64,000 nucleotides of DNA from Amblyornis subalaris (Eukaryota; Chordata; Aves; Passeriformes; Ptilonorhynchidae), in assembly GCA_018881555.1 (NCBI GenBank), contig JACAXG010000080.1, positions 2,417,766 to 2,481,765 of the forward strand, in the 5' to 3' direction. Shown here in pieces: positions 47,314-59,701 of this stretch. How positions within the stretch are numbered: the first letter of the stretch is position 1; each line of letters starts with the position of its first letter. The translations under genes were made by a program, and so were the position numbers. The notes beneath the pieces were generated by a model. The model worked only from the letters and a program-made list of their open reading frames with translations. It made no database searches and had not been told where the DNA came from.

Positions 47314-47644
47314 TTATGAAACAAGTCCAGGTGTGCTTTGGCAAATGCTCTTTTCTTGGTCTCTCTGATACTCCTCCTGTGCTTTCTGCAGTCTTTTACC
47401 TCTGAGTTTCCACTTGTGAAAGCAGTAGGTGATTAGGGATGTCATTATCAAAGAGAAGATGAGGACCAGCACGACGATGAGGGCGATGGTGGACGAGAGG
47501 GACCCCTCGAGCTGCTCACTCTCAGCGTCCCTTGTCGTGTTCAGATTAGCAAAGTTCTCATAGTCTGGCGAGGCCAAAAGGGCAGGTCCAGGAGCCTCTT
47601 TGAACTTGGGCCTCATTGGGACACGGGAGCTGCTCTCAAAATTC
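47314..47644 (-). CDS. last exon of an unrecognised single-pass membrane protein
   Basis: On the minus strand an acceptor TTCTGCTTCTTCAG precedes an open frame of 110 codons that enters with one base of a split codon and ends in TAA at 47314-47316. Counting from the internal Met (47616), residues 1-42 are polar with an NTT glycosylation site at 26-28. Residues 43-66 form a strong membrane segment (IALIVVLVLIFSLIMTSLI), followed by HKWKLRGKR and a charged QKAQEEYQRDQEK stretch ending GLVS. CpGs are frequent and third positions GC-rich over the membrane part, unlike the AT-rich flanks, which supports coding. The pattern fits the C-terminus of a type I membrane protein with an ectodomain encoded further upstream (to the right). 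I do not recognise the family. Confidence 0.65.
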
Positions 47645-47649
47645 CTGAA

Positions 47650-50600
47650 GAAGCAGAACTAGGATTCCCTTGTCCCCTGGGTCATCCAGGAGCCGCCTTT
47701 CCCCTCGGCTTCTCCAGGCATAGGTGAGGCTCAGGAGTGGTGTCTGAAGCCAGGGAGTGCAGGAACAGCAGCCTGTGGCACAAAGGTTACAGCACAAGTC
47801 ACCTTTATCCCAGCTGGTGAGGTCAGGAATGTGTTGCCTTCTTCATCAAGGGGCAGGGAGAGCTCAGCCAGCTGCCAGTTTGGGATTCCTTGTTTTCTGC
47901 AAGAGATAATTGGAGAAAATCCAATCAGTTCTCCAGTAACGCTGTGGTGGCAGAGCTTGTCCCGAGGCTTAAAGCAAAACAAGCACAGCAACAAGTGTAC
48001 TTTCTATCTTAGGAATTGTTCTGTGAGAGGTTTTTTTCATTTTCCCCAAATATTCCCAGGAGAAAGTGGAATCAAAGGCATGTTTTGTGAGCTCAGGCAG
48101 GCTTGGTTTCGGTGACAAAATCAGCTGTAAACAGGAGCTCTGACATCAATGAAGGGGTTTAATTTCCCCTACTCTCTGCTCTTGGACTGGGCTTGTCTGG
48201 AGAGGGTTTGGATTTGGGGGTTTAGTGCTCTTGATACTGGAATTGAGGAGGTGTCCTCACTGATTGTGAATCTGGGATCTGGAAAAAGGACCTGGGAATT
48301 GAGAGATGTCCTCACTGATTGCGAATCTGGGATCAGGAAAAAGGACCTGGGTGAAAAACCACCCAGGATTATTTAAGAGGTGAGCTCCCTTACAGGCCCC
48401 GAGCTGTAAATTAGAATTTAGCCCCTCACCCTTCCACAACTCTGATGGAATTTCAAAGACTTTTAAGTCATTTGCCTTTGATATGTGCTGTGTGTGACAA
48501 ATCCTAAAAAATTTACTCATCTGAGCACTTCTGAAGTCAAAAGCTGCTCTGCCCTCTCCCTCCCCATATCAAATCCCATTTGAGAGTTCAATGTGAGGAA
48601 CAAGGCTGCTCTGCCCTTCATCCCTGCTTCCACTGAGGACAGGAGGGTTTGGCCCCGGGATATTTTCCTTTGAGGAGCTGTAAGTACATTCAGGGCTATT
48701 TATTTCAAATAACAGCTTGCTCCAAACCCCCTCCACCCTCCTCCCAAATGCTTGGAGGCCAAAATTAGGTTTCAGAGATCTTGGAGCATAATTGTTTGGA
48801 GATGCTCTGTTTGATAGGATGCAGTTCATCCTCTTCAGAGGATTGTGAGGTTCATCCCACTCAGGCTCGCAGGGAACTGAGGGTCTCTCTTGCTAATTAA
48901 CAGCACATTTTGATTAGCAATAAGCACTGTTTATATAGATCAGCATTCTGTTGATGGTAGAAGATGTAAATAACAGTTCTTGCCAGTTTGGAACAATATG
49001 CTCACAGAGTCAGAGATAAATGTGCATTTTCAAGGAAGTTTAAAACTCAGATTTTGCTGTAGTGGAGGGAGAGCTGATTGAAAGCTCATTTCATGTAAGG
49101 GACCACGTGCAACGTGGCCCATATTTGATCAATGTGTGCAAGTTGCACTGCTGGCAAGTCATAGATCAGGAGGGGATGGCAACAGAATATTTTAGTGCTA
49201 CTTGGCCACATCTTCAACATCTTTCTCAAGTAGCCTGAAGAAAGAAACTGCAATAAAAGAACTTGAGCAGCCGAGAAGTGCCCCTCTCTGATTTATGCAG
49301 CAGCCAAGTGTCCACCTCCCACATGGAAGTCCAGGAGGGTGGAATGTCTCAGCACTGAGAGAAATCAGATTTTGTCATACTTGCCTTATCTGTCTCCACA
49401 GCTGTCAGATTCCTGTGGGGAGAATCAAACAGGAAAGATAGAAAGTCATAAGGCAGCAGGTACTGAANTGCTCCAGGAAGGTGCAGGCATGTTGTTGGTA
49501 ACTCCCCCATCAGTTCAGGGATGTGGATTTTCNAAATCAAACCAGGAATGCTTTTAAAATCTTAAATCTGCACAGTACTGCCTGTACTTCCTTTGGGGAA
49601 GGAACTGCTTTTATGGACAAATCCCTTCAAAACAACATCTGAGGATTCCGTTGGTGGCTCTGCTGCAAACTTGTGACTGTNACCAAACACAGCAGTGCCA
49701 CCACTGCCTCCCTTCCTGAGGGCAAGGAATGCTCCTTCTGCTGCTCAGGGCTGGAGTGTGAACCAGACTGGTGGGCAAAGGGTGAGAGCAACCTCCAAAA
49801 CTGCCACCCATGGCTGGAGGGACCCAGCTCGTGTCTGCACGGCCAGCAGCGATGCCAAGGAAGTTTTCAGGGAGAAGCTCTTGCTCTTTCTTTCCTGGGA
49901 ATCCACGTGGGTGGGTGTTGATGTGAAGGGGTGGTGGCAGAAGGGCAGCTGNGGTGAAGGAGTTGCTCCTGACACAACTCCAGCAGGAAAGGGAATCATG
50001 CAGGGACAAGGATGGTGCCTGTGCTGCCACAGGGGCCTCTCCAGGCTGGGCAGGGGCAGAGGAGCCTGGTGGAGCTCAGGCAGGAGCTGTGCAAAGGCTC
50101 TGTGCCCGTGNTGTGAGCACACACAGCTCACATCCACTCAGACCTCCCTGCCAAAACATCCTCAGGAGGAAACTGCCCAGTCAAATACCCCAAAACGACT
50201 TCCTTGCCCGTGCTCTAATTCAGTTCAAGCAGCAGAGGATAAATAATGCTCATATTGTTTTGTTGGGTTTGTGTGAGTCATGAGTCTTCAGTGGGTTTTT
50301 TGGCCTGAGCACTGCAAACATGCAAATCAGGATATCAGGTCTGGGCACATTTAATTCCCATTAACATTTCATAAAATATATCAGAAAGATCCAGGTATTG
50401 ACAAATATAATTTGATTTTTTTTTTNGTCTGGAAATTTGATAGAATAACTTTTTGTGAAAGCACATTAGAATATCTTAAGTTGAATTAATTTTTAAATCT
50501 TTTAATGAAATGTAATGTTTTACTTTGATACTTATATAAACTCAGGCTCTTGGTGTAGCACATCCTTGTCTTGGGATGGACTTTCCTACCCTGGCTCGTG

Positions 50601-53600
50601 TTCCCTTTTCTTATTGGTTTGGGAAGCTCTGAAGTAAAGTACAACTCGGTACAAGATGGGGAGGACAAAATCTGCTCCTTGATTTGCAATATCCTTAGGA
50701 CAAGCATTGTCCTTCCTTCTGTTCTCCACGTTTGACCTCTGAGTACCTCAGAGAGAAATAGATTTTTGAGGGTTTTTTTTTTTTAGTTTTTGAAGGTGGA
50801 AAGTAAGAGTGGGTTGGATGCAATTTATATGAGAGGAACAAAGCAAATGACAGTAAAAAGACCCAGACAGTGTCTTGAGATTAATTCAGGTTATTGGCAT
50901 CTGTCAAATACTGAATTACTGAAAAGAGATAAGAATGTTCATCAACAGCTTTTTGATTTCCCTGAGATTCCTCCCTTTTTGTAAGGGCAAACCTTGCCTC
51001 TGTTTGCCAGATAAAGATGTTATCAGGGTTATATTAAAGACAGTAATGATGATTTGCATTGTAGTCCTAAAAATAAATAAATAAAAAAGTCAAAATACTG
51101 TATGGGAGATCAGACTTAGGTTTTATTGGACATGGTTTGGGGTTTTTCTATTGTTAGGATAACTCTGTTTTCTGATTCCATTTCAGTCAAAGGAAGGACT
51201 GAGTTCAGTGAGTGTCTGGAATCTTCAGCTTTGTTGGAAGGATGAAGGGCAGGAATCACACGTGAGCTCCTGCAGTTTTCTGCTTCCAGTGGGGAGCTGA
51301 TTGCACATCCCTGACCCTTGGGATAACTCACACTTCCTGATGCTGTTGATTAAGAACGGCTGATAAGGATATCAACCCAGCAGCAATGAGAAAAAGGCAC
51401 AATAGTGCTCTCANAGGAACACAAAAACATCTTTCCAAAGTAAAGGTCACTGACCTGAAGCTACAAACCTNCTCCTTGTGAGTTAATATAAAAAACCTCT
51501 TTGATAGCAGGAGAATCTTGGGTTCTGTNTTTGTGTGTGCCTCTCATGTCCTCATCCCTGCATTCACTGTGCATTTCCCACTGTTGAATTACTTCTAGCA
51601 TTTATGTAACCCTAAATATATATTGATTTTTTAATATCGTTTCAGGCTTGCTTTCTTTTTGCCTTCAGCTTTCTTGTAAATCTCCCTGCTGCCTTTCCAA
51701 TTGCCTCTTCCATTTTAATTGCATTAGAGAAGAATGCAGCTCCTTTCTCTACATTTGCATCTTTTTGATGTAAAAACATTGGGATGAAAGGTGTCCCTCA
51801 TGCTGGAAACCTGATATGGAAATGGCTCTTTCTCCTCCTCCAGAGCAGGGTAGCAAGACATCAACTCAAACACTTGTGTTGCAGATAAAAGGCACAGTGG
51901 GAGTGGGAGCAAATGGAAGTGGGGACAGGGAGGAAGAAGGAGAGAAGGCAGAAAATACTTCAAAAACCACGTAGTGAAATGTTTTAGCCTTGCTGCATNT
52001 TCTGTCATTTCATGTGGAGAAACAAAGGGCCAGGGTTTAGGAGTATTTTAAATATGTGCATAAATACATACGTATTTCTTTTTGGATGCTTNAAGTACTT
52101 TTGGAAATCTGCAGGTTTCAAGTCTCCAAAGTGCTGATCAGTTTAATTCCTGGTAGGTTTTATGTCCTTTGGGGTATGGGTTGGTCCAGAATGACACTTG
52201 ATTGTAGTGTCACCAAGTTTGTAAGTGTTAAACACCACAGATTTATCTGCAAAGTCCTCACCTCAAACCTCTTCATGCCTTTTTCTTCTGTGTTCTTAAT
52301 GTCCAAAGAGGAAGAATTCTCTGTATTAGATTTGTACCTGTGGTCACCCTTAGAAANGTAATTTGCATAAACCTCTTGTGATCACATCCAGGGCTAAAAC
52401 TGGCAACTCAGAGAAAGGTTTGAGCAAGTCAATTAATCTTCTAATTAAGTGTACAGAATTCTAGCCCTCGTCTCTCACTTGTTTTTTCCCAGTGAACAAG
52501 AAAACTCTGCTCTTAGTTGTTTTTTAGCCTGTTCTGTCCTCATTATTCCTGAAGTTTTCTTATGCAAGAAGAGAAAAAGGCTGCAAGTTTTGGAATCNCT
52601 CCTCCCAGCACTGGGCAGATCCNTAAGCCAATGGAAAGTTCTGCTGTGTTCCTATAACAGGAACAATATCTGGAGGGATCCTGATTCTCCTGGAAGCTGC
52701 ACTGGGCCCGGATAACTTTGAGGGATGGTTTGTGTGTGACAAAACCAGGTAATTNCAGAACCTGATCCCATCTTTCCTCTGCCTTGGAAGACGCTGACGA
52801 AACAGCTTCAAACCAACCACGATGGAGGTGGAAGGTGCAGACTGTGCCACTGCTCAGGACATTTCTGGGGTCCCGAGGAGCTGGTGTGGGCAGGGGGCTG
52901 TGCTCAGCACGGCCATAAATGNGCTCCTCCCCTGGGCATTCATTTTACAGAGGACCCACGTGGAGCTAATTCTGGTTTTAAGGCTTTAATTTTAATTGAG
53001 TAATCCCTGAAGTGTGGATTAATTGAAGCCACAGACGTGTTTAGCTTTAGGCTCTCTCTGAAGCTGATTTTCATCCCACTGATTTTATTGGTGACTTCTG
53101 GTAGTAGAACGTGTTAATTTAGCCTCAGTGTGATTTGATAAACAGCAGCAGCTCTTTAGGTGTGACTGCAGCCTCCTTGTCCCTGCATGTTTTGGCAGCT
53201 CTGAGCTTTGGTCTGTACAAAGTCCAAATCCTTATGGAAGTTGCTGGTGCCTGTTCCCAGGATCAAACTGCACATAGGTCATGTAGAGACTGAACACTTG
53301 ATGGGTTCTCTCCCTAAATCAGTGCCACTAAAAGGTACCNGGGATGGATGTTTTAGCCTTCTTGTCTATAGGGTGGTGTGAGCAAAGTTTATTATCCTGA
53401 CCAATGGAATCCTGGGATGACATTTTCAGGGTAGCTTTGAAACCCTATTAATGCTCCCCATAGGTGTGAGAACTGAGGCTTACCCAAGCTGCCATAAACA
53501 NGTGAGGAGGAGACACTGGGGCTTTTTCCTTTCACAGGCTTCTCTCTAGGAAAGGGTTGGGATTTTTTTCCCCCTTTTAAACTTGGAAAACAGTGCTGTA

Positions 53601-55370
53601 TCAAAGTGCTGTTCTCCGAGCATGTTCCTTCATGGTGTTCCCTTTGAAATAGGCTTTACTGCCTTTCAAAAACTCTGTTGAGATTGTTTTTCTCAAAGCA
53701 GCACCACTATTGCTCTTTTTGGAGGGTGGATTTTGCTGATAAGCCATTCCTGCTAAAGGAAAAAGGCTTACATGATCAGCTGAAAAATATACCCTGTAAA
53801 ATGGGGCTTCTTTGTCCCTTTGAAATTATATTTTGTGGTTAACTTATTGCTGATTTAGTCCATAGTCACTTTTAAGCTGTTTTTTCCATACACCTCCCAA
53901 AATCAGGGGCAGTTCCATCCTGTGATTACAGAGGCAGCTTGAGAATTTTCCCTTGGTCTGAATTTTAGGTGTTACTCTGCGAAAACACAAACCTTGGAGT
54001 GAGCAGTTCCCAGGTCTACACTGACCTTAAACTTGCTCAGTGATTTTTTTTTTCCCATTTGCCTGGTTTTAGGCCCAATGTTACAGGATTTTTGGAGCCA
54101 GAACAAGTCCCAGTGCAGGTTCAGGTGGATGATTAATTGTTGAGTTAGAGGGTAAATGAAAACTGAAAGCTGTTTACAGCTGAATTCCAATGAGANCCCA
54201 AAGAACCCTCATAAAATATAATCTTAAGCCAATCAATGGCCTTTTTGTTAAATTCTCATTTTCTGTGCAGGTGAAGGAGGGTTCTAATTCTGGGCTAAGA
54301 TCTGTTTCTGTGTCCCACTCCCTATTTAATCTCTCCCATTTTCTCCTTCCCTACCACTAGCAAGAAAAGCAATTACATTCGGGACGCTCTGCAGCCTTTC
54401 TCTTGGATCTCAAACCTGCCAAGATTGAAACTCCTGCAGGGATAACTTTTGTTTTAAATATACCAAAGAGCAAAAAGATTGAACACTCAAGTTTTCATCC
54501 AACTCCTTAATAAGGGAAACTCTCCTGTTCTTGATGAACAGGCACAGTCTANGTCTGCAATATATTCACTGCTCAGGGAATTTCACCTTTAAAATTGTGC
54601 AGGGAAAATAAGAAGTTAAAGGGTGGGAGGGAGCAGGGGCTGGGAGGGGGAGTGATGAATGTCAGCTTAGAGGCAGCTACTTTGTCTGTACATTTCTGGA
54701 ATAAGATCACATTTTTTTTTCCCCACAGCATAGACTGGGAATAGTTTTGGTGGGATTTGGGAGTTGTAGGTGAGCAGGAAGCTCCCTTCCCTCCTCCTCC
54801 CTGCCCTCCTCTCCCCGTGTGNAGCCCGGGGAGCTGAACTGGTGTGCAGTGAACTGGTCCCAGCAGGGAGGCTGAAGCAGTAGGCAAGGGGGGAATGAAG
54901 ATTTAAGCATTCAGTGCTTACAGCATTGACTTTCCTTGTAGCTTCCAGTCACATTCCAAACGGGAAAAGTTGTGTGAAATGCCTTTGAGAGCAGGTAATG
55001 GTTAGAGATGGCCACGGCAGGAGCCTGAGCGCTGCTGGGGGTGCGAGGGGATGGGGGCACCCCCGCGGGGCTGAGGGGTTCANCCTCCAGGCACAGCAGC
55101 AGGACAAGATGGATGGGAAGGGTGAGGGATCCCCGGAGCCCCGGTGGGGATGGAGAGGAGGATGGGAGAGAACGGGAAGGTGCCCAGGGGTGCCCAGCAC
55201 AGCTTGGTGCGGGGAGCAGGAGGATGCAGGTTTTTGGGAAGGGCGGGTGTGTGGAAGGCTCTGGCACCCAGGGCAGGAGGGTCCCAGAGCAGGACCCCAG
55301 TGAGGGGGCCGGGCTGGGGGGCAGCGGGGTGGGCAGGGCAGCCCTGGAGCCTGGCACGGATCGTGGCAGG
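47650..55370. other. AT-rich stretch, probable introns of the minus-strand gene
   Basis: No CR1 copy is evident. Several minus-strand stretches have splice-like borders and an open frame: 47803-47896, 49381-49412, 50590-50628 and 52262-52337. Of these, only 50590-50628 leaves in the phase (2) required by the membrane-protein exon. None is strong enough to call alone. A two-copy 55-bp repeat lies at 48.25 kb. Confidence 0.35.
48252..48361. repeat. 55-bp direct repeat, two copies
   Basis: TGTCCTCACTGATTGTGAAT begins at 48252 and recurs at 48307 with one change (GCGAAT). Each copy continues with CTGGGATC and AAAAAGGACCTGGG. Identity is high, so the duplication looks recent. Confidence 0.85.
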
Positions 55371-55379
55371 GACGGTGCC

Positions 55380-56070
55380 AGTCCGGCACGCTGGGTCCGT
55401 GCTGTGCTGTGCCAGCTTGGCACGGCTGTCCTGCTGCTGTGCCAGCCTGGCACGGCTGTCCTGGTGCTGTGCCAGCCTGACCGCTGGTACTGTGCTGTGC
55501 CGTGCCAGCCTGCGCACCAGTGCTGTGCCGTACTGTGCCGTGCCAGCCTGCGCACCAGTGCTGTGCCATGCTGTGCAGTGCCACGCCAGCCTGCACTGGT
55601 GCCGTGCTGTGCAGTGCCAGTCCCACAGACTGTGCCGTGCTGTGCCGTGCCGTGTCACCCTGTACACTGGTACCACGCTGCCCGGTGCTGTGCCGTGCCA
55701 AGCCTGCACGCTGGTGCCGCGCCGTGCCGTGCCAGCCTCGCGCACGGGTATCACGGTGCCGTGCCATCTCACCCTGTACACTAGTACCGTGCTGTGCCGT
55801 GCCGTGCCAGCCCTGCACGCCGGTACCNCACTGCCCGGTGCCGTGCCGTGCCAGCCGTACCCGGTACCGTGCCGTGCCATCTCACCCTGTACACTGGTAC
55901 GTGCTGTGCCGTGCCGTGCCAGCCCTGCACGCCGGTACCACACTGCCCGGCGCCGTGCCGTGCCGTGCCGTGCCAGCCGTACCCGGTACCGTACCGTGCC
56001 GTGCCAGCCCTGCGCGCCGGTGCCAGCCGTGCCGTGCCGTGCCGTGCCGTGCCAGCGGCGTGCGCCGGTG
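55380..56070. repeat. GC-rich minisatellite built on GCCGT/GCTGT pentamers
   Basis: About 0.7 kb is made of runs of GTGCCGTGCC and GTGCTGTGCC punctuated by CAGCCTGCACGC- and GGTACC-containing segments, in higher-order units of roughly 30-60 bp that vary in length. Because the unit is stop-poor, four frames stay open for hundreds of codons. These frames encode only repetitive CRA/VPC-like or GTARHG-like text and are not genes. The array adjoins the CpG island on its right. Confidence 0.85.
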
Positions 56071-56700
56071 CCGCCCCGCGGCGCCCGTGGCTGCGGGGGC
56101 CGGAGCGGCACCGCGGGATGCAGCGGAGCAGCCCCGAGCTCCGCCGGGCTCTGCCGCAGGCGCTGCCCGTGCCCGGCCGTCGCCGCCGCGCCGGGATAAA
56201 CCGCCCTTGCCGGGAACGAGCTCCCGAGGCGCATCCCCCCGGGAAGCGGCACGCGCGCCCCGCGGGCAGGGAGCGGGGCTCGGGGCCGCGTCCGCGAACA
56301 AATGGCCAGCGCTGCCCCCTCCCTCCGTGCCTCCCTGCCTCCCTCCCGCCGTGCCGTGCCGCACCGAGGAGCCGCCGCAGCCGCGCGCGCTCACCTGCTC
56401 CGTTGGCATCCCGCCGGGCTCGCCGGGGACCGCGCTCGGCGGCGGCGGCGGCGGCGGCGGGGCCGGGAGCCCTCCCCGGGAGCCCTCCCCGGGAGCCCCG
56501 AGCCCGGCCGGGCGGCCCGCGGCGGCGCTGGCCCGGGCGCGCGTCCGTGCCGCAGCCGCGGCGAGGCTGGAAGGGCTCCGCACCCCCTCAGCGGCACTAT
56601 CTGAGCCCAGCCAAATTTGTCAACTTTATTTAGGGGGAAGAATGGATCACATGGGGAGCTTCGCCGAACGGGGAGGAGCGTGCTGGTGCGGAATCAGGTC
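56070..56700. promoter_or_regulatory. CpG island with CGG repeat
   Basis: CpG density is extreme (for example 56070-56330 and 56370-56580), including a run of about eight CGG units at 56436-56460 and repeated CCCCGGGAGCC units at 56475-56500. It is a strong promoter candidate. A minus-strand ATG with a donor lies inside it, and good plus-strand splice motifs follow at 56.85 and 57.2 kb. Direction of transcription cannot be decided from sequence. Confidence 0.6.
56395..56409 (-). other. candidate minus-strand first coding exon (MPTEQ)
   Basis: Inside the CpG island the minus strand reads GGCGGGATGCCAACGGAGCAG followed by GTGAGCGCG, i.e. an ATG, five codons and a good donor in phase 0. It could start a leftward transcript, possibly an alternative start of the membrane-protein gene, but no phase-0 acceptor exon was linked to it. 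So short an exon can arise by chance in GC-rich DNA. Confidence 0.2.
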
Positions 56701-56845
56701 ACTCGCAGAAAAGCCGGAGTTAGTCACGGCCACCAGCGTTAATAGTGTTAGCAGAAGGCAGGCAGGAAGAGCAGCCTGAGACAAAGGCACGAGATGCTGA
56801 TGGGAACGAAATGCTCCTGTTCTCTTCCCTTATCTGTGTCATTAG

Positions 56846-57268
56846 GCAGGGTAATTTCGTGCTCCTTTTATCAGGTGAGTTTTCCCAATCAAGTAAGAAA
56901 TGGAGTGGAATGTGCAAGAGATGTTTTCAGCTTCCAAGTGCTTCTGAGCACNTTTGTCCTGGCAGTCGAGCATTTCCACAGCCTTTTCTTTTTACATTTC
57001 TGTCTCTGTCCTGCTGTGCTGTATTGATTCGATCCCAGAGAAATAGATGCTGCAGACCCNTTCCAAAGCATCCACGTACAATAGTCCAGGTTGAACATTT
57101 GCCTGACTCCAATCTTTAATTTGCATCTCCAGCTCAGACAAAGGCTGAAGGCTGCTGGCTGATCNCTATTGTCCCACTGGCTGAGGAATCGTTGTGGAAT
57201 TTCATTCCTACAGCACCTTTTCCTGCTCTTTCTCATTCATTAATGGCTGGCAAAGCTCCCAAGCACAG
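56846..57268 (+). other. plus-strand splice-motif cluster right of the CpG island
   Basis: Acceptor CTCTTCCCTTATCTGTGTCATTAG (pyrimidine-rich) and donor TTATCAG|GTGAGT bracket 29 nt at 56846-56874. Acceptor TTTCATTCCTACAG and donor AGCACAG|GTAACA bracket 55 nt at 57214-57268. Open phases of the two pieces do not join, so if transcribed this is more likely a non-coding RNA driven rightward from the island. Confidence 0.2.
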
Positions 57269-57279
57269 GTAACACAAAA

Positions 57280-59100
57280 GCTGTCCCCTGGTTGCTGCCA
57301 GGACCGCAGCAGGATCCGTGTGACTTTTAATATCATTGTTTATTCAATCAAGACACGTTCCAAAAAAGCTGTGAGGGGTTTAGGTTACTCAGAGGCCACA
57401 ATTCAAGTGTGGATTCCTAAGTGTGGATCCCTAAATACACACATATCTTGTGAAGAAGTGGGCCTGACTTTTATAGGTGCTAAGCAACTGTTCTTCTGCA
57501 TTTCCATCTGCTTTGAAGTCACATCCCACCCTCTGCCACCTTCCTCATGTCCACACTTTGAGAAAGAAATTAGCTTTGGAAAGTAGGCTAGCTCCTTCCT
57601 CTGCTTCCAGAAGCATTCTGCCCAAAGGAAACTCCATCCTGCCCAAAAGAAGCTCCATCCTAAAGCAGGATAGCTGATGGCAGGGAANTGGGAACCAGGG
57701 GAGTTGCCACGAGGAAGCCAAGAGGCCTGATGTGTCCAGGGAGTATAAAAACACAGGGGAGAGTGTGTGCTGCAGCCAGAAATGGCTCAAGCAGGCATGG
57801 AGAAGTGGCAGCTGCCTACAGAGTGCCTTTCCTTCCTTCAGCTTGCAGAAAATGAACCAGCTTTGGCACCTAAAGGCTGCAACAGTCAAAATGTTGATTC
57901 TTGGCAACTTCTTAATGAAGCCTCTGGATTAGAGATGGTGTAAATCAGGATATCACACCCAAAAAACAACCTTCCCATCAGCGTGCACCAATACAAAGCT
58001 CAGTCCCTTGGTGCGCGGTGCAGTCCTGTGTGGAGCAGAGCTTCCCATTCCTTGCTTTCCTTTGCCCAGCCAAGGGGAAACCTGTGCCTATTCCAGGCTC
58101 CTGCTTCCCGTGGCTCCCAGAGGAATGAGGGGAGTGCAGCTGCTCCCGCTGGAGGCAGAGTTGCGGCTGCAATTGGTTCTTTTGTAGGGCAAATCAATGG
58201 AGTGGAGAAAAAGCACTTTGCATCTTTACTACAGCACAGGCACGCTGCAAACACAGCCAGGACTTCCCCGTGCCTCACCCGGGGAAAATGGGATATTCCT
58301 CAGCTGCTCCGGGGGAAAAGCCGGGCTTTGTTACCTGGAGACTGAGCTTGGTGTGGAACTTCCATTTGAAGTGTGGCAGAGGCCTGGTTTTCAGCACAGG
58401 AAGGATCCGTCCCTCTCTGCATGCAGCTCCAGGTATTTGGGGTTATTTTTTGACAGTCTCTCTCTATTGCCAGGTAGNAGCAAACCCGACAAAGGCTTTT
58501 ACAGCCCTGCTTAGCCCTTACTTATATTTTGCCCCCAAGTTCTTTTTTCCTTGCTGACTGAACTTTTCTGTCTTCTGCTTTTCATAAAACTTTCCTTTTA
58601 TATTTTTATACACCGCTTCTTGCTGAAGTGTCTTCTGTCAGCCGAAAAAGCTATATATAATGTGTGTATAAATGCATATTTATATAAATGCACACATATA
58701 CATATGCAAGGACCTGGGAATACAAATTTCCATGGGTGCAAGGGGAGTTTTTCCTCTATTACATTTCACTCGCCCCAACATTTTGCCTATGAACTCATAA
58801 GTAAGCCCATAAGGACTGTCTGCAAAGATTCTAATATATTTTTATGCCACATTTAATCTTTTCTTCCAATGCTTGTTCTTAATCCAGTATGACTAATACA
58901 GTCAAATTCCTCACACTATCAGATTTGCCGCTTCCTGAATCTTCCCTATTTTAAGGCTTTGTAACAGGTCAGGAATTGTATGAGGAATCTGAAGATTGGG
59001 GCTCTCAGGGGGCTGTTGACCAGTGNCAGGGACAGTATTTATATGGCACAGCTCTGTCTCCTCCAGGAAAATGCACAATTCCCAGAAAATCCGTGCCTTA
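57280..59100. other. non-coding stretch, nothing firm
   Basis: Mixed sequence without CR1. A 49-nt minus-strand segment at 58335-58383 has a good donor (CTCCAG|GTAACA) and an acceptor (GCTGAAAACCAG), but all three frames are open, so it carries little information. A short AT-rich ATATAA/TATAAAT patch lies near 58650-58700. Confidence 0.4.
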
Positions 59101-59142
59101 GTAAATACTTGATTTCAGTAAGACTTTAGGAAGAAATTCTCC

Positions 59143-59226
59143 CCTGTGAGGGTGGGGAGGCCCTGGATCCCTGGAAGTGTCCAGGCCAGGCTGGACGGGG
59201 CTTGGAGCAACCTGGCATAGTGGAAT
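59143..59226 (+). mobile_element. CR1 fragment, forward
   Basis: GTGAGGGTGGGGAGGCCCTG, then GGAAGTGTCCAGGCCAGGCT and GGCTTGGAGCAACCTGGCAT, is an internal piece of the CR1 3' region. Both ends are truncated. Confidence 0.8.
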
Positions 59227-59701
59227 GGGATGCAGGTGTTTGATACAAGCAGATCATTCCCAGGGAAATGTTTTCCTCTCTCCTTTCCATGTCCACATTG
59301 CTGTCAAGGTGCTCTTCTCATGCAGAGATTGGAACAAGTTCGTTGCCTTTAATGGGTCACCTTGGTGCAATGGGGAAGGAATGTGGCTTTTCCTTAATCA
59401 GAGCTGAGCAGGGAAGGCACTAAAACCAGAATTATTAAAGGCAAAGTTTCTCGTCAACACCAAGCCATCAAATTCCTCCTCATTGGATAAAGTTATAAAT
59501 ATTGACTGCAGGGGAAGAGCAAAATTTAGAGCCAAACAGAGTGCAATGAATGCTCATCATGCAGAAAGTTTGTGTGGGGTTGTTCTTCCCTTCCATCCTA
59601 ACCGGAAGGTTTGGTTTTATTAGGAGAGATAAAATTTACTTAATAAAAAAATCAGTTAACAGTCTATCCCTGGGTGAGTACAGAATGTAAAAATGGCTTA
59701 C

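Noticed and set aside
47803..47896. Minus-strand stretch with an excellent acceptor and an open frame ending near GTGACT
   Set aside because: Its only open frame leaves in phase 0, which would put a stop at once into the next (membrane) exon, so it is not the preceding exon. It may be an alternative end or a pseudo-exon.
48430..48512. Minus-strand frame ICHTQHISKANDLKVFEI with donor AAGG|GTGAGG
   Set aside because: The acceptor is poor, and the phase does not fit the following exon.
55080..56779. Open frames of 390, 425, 351 and other hundreds of codons on both strands
   Set aside because: They are by-products of the stop-poor pentamer minisatellite and GC-rich island. Several overlapping frames are open at once and the peptides are repetitive Cys/Arg/Ala/Val/Pro or Gly/Thr/Ala/Arg text.
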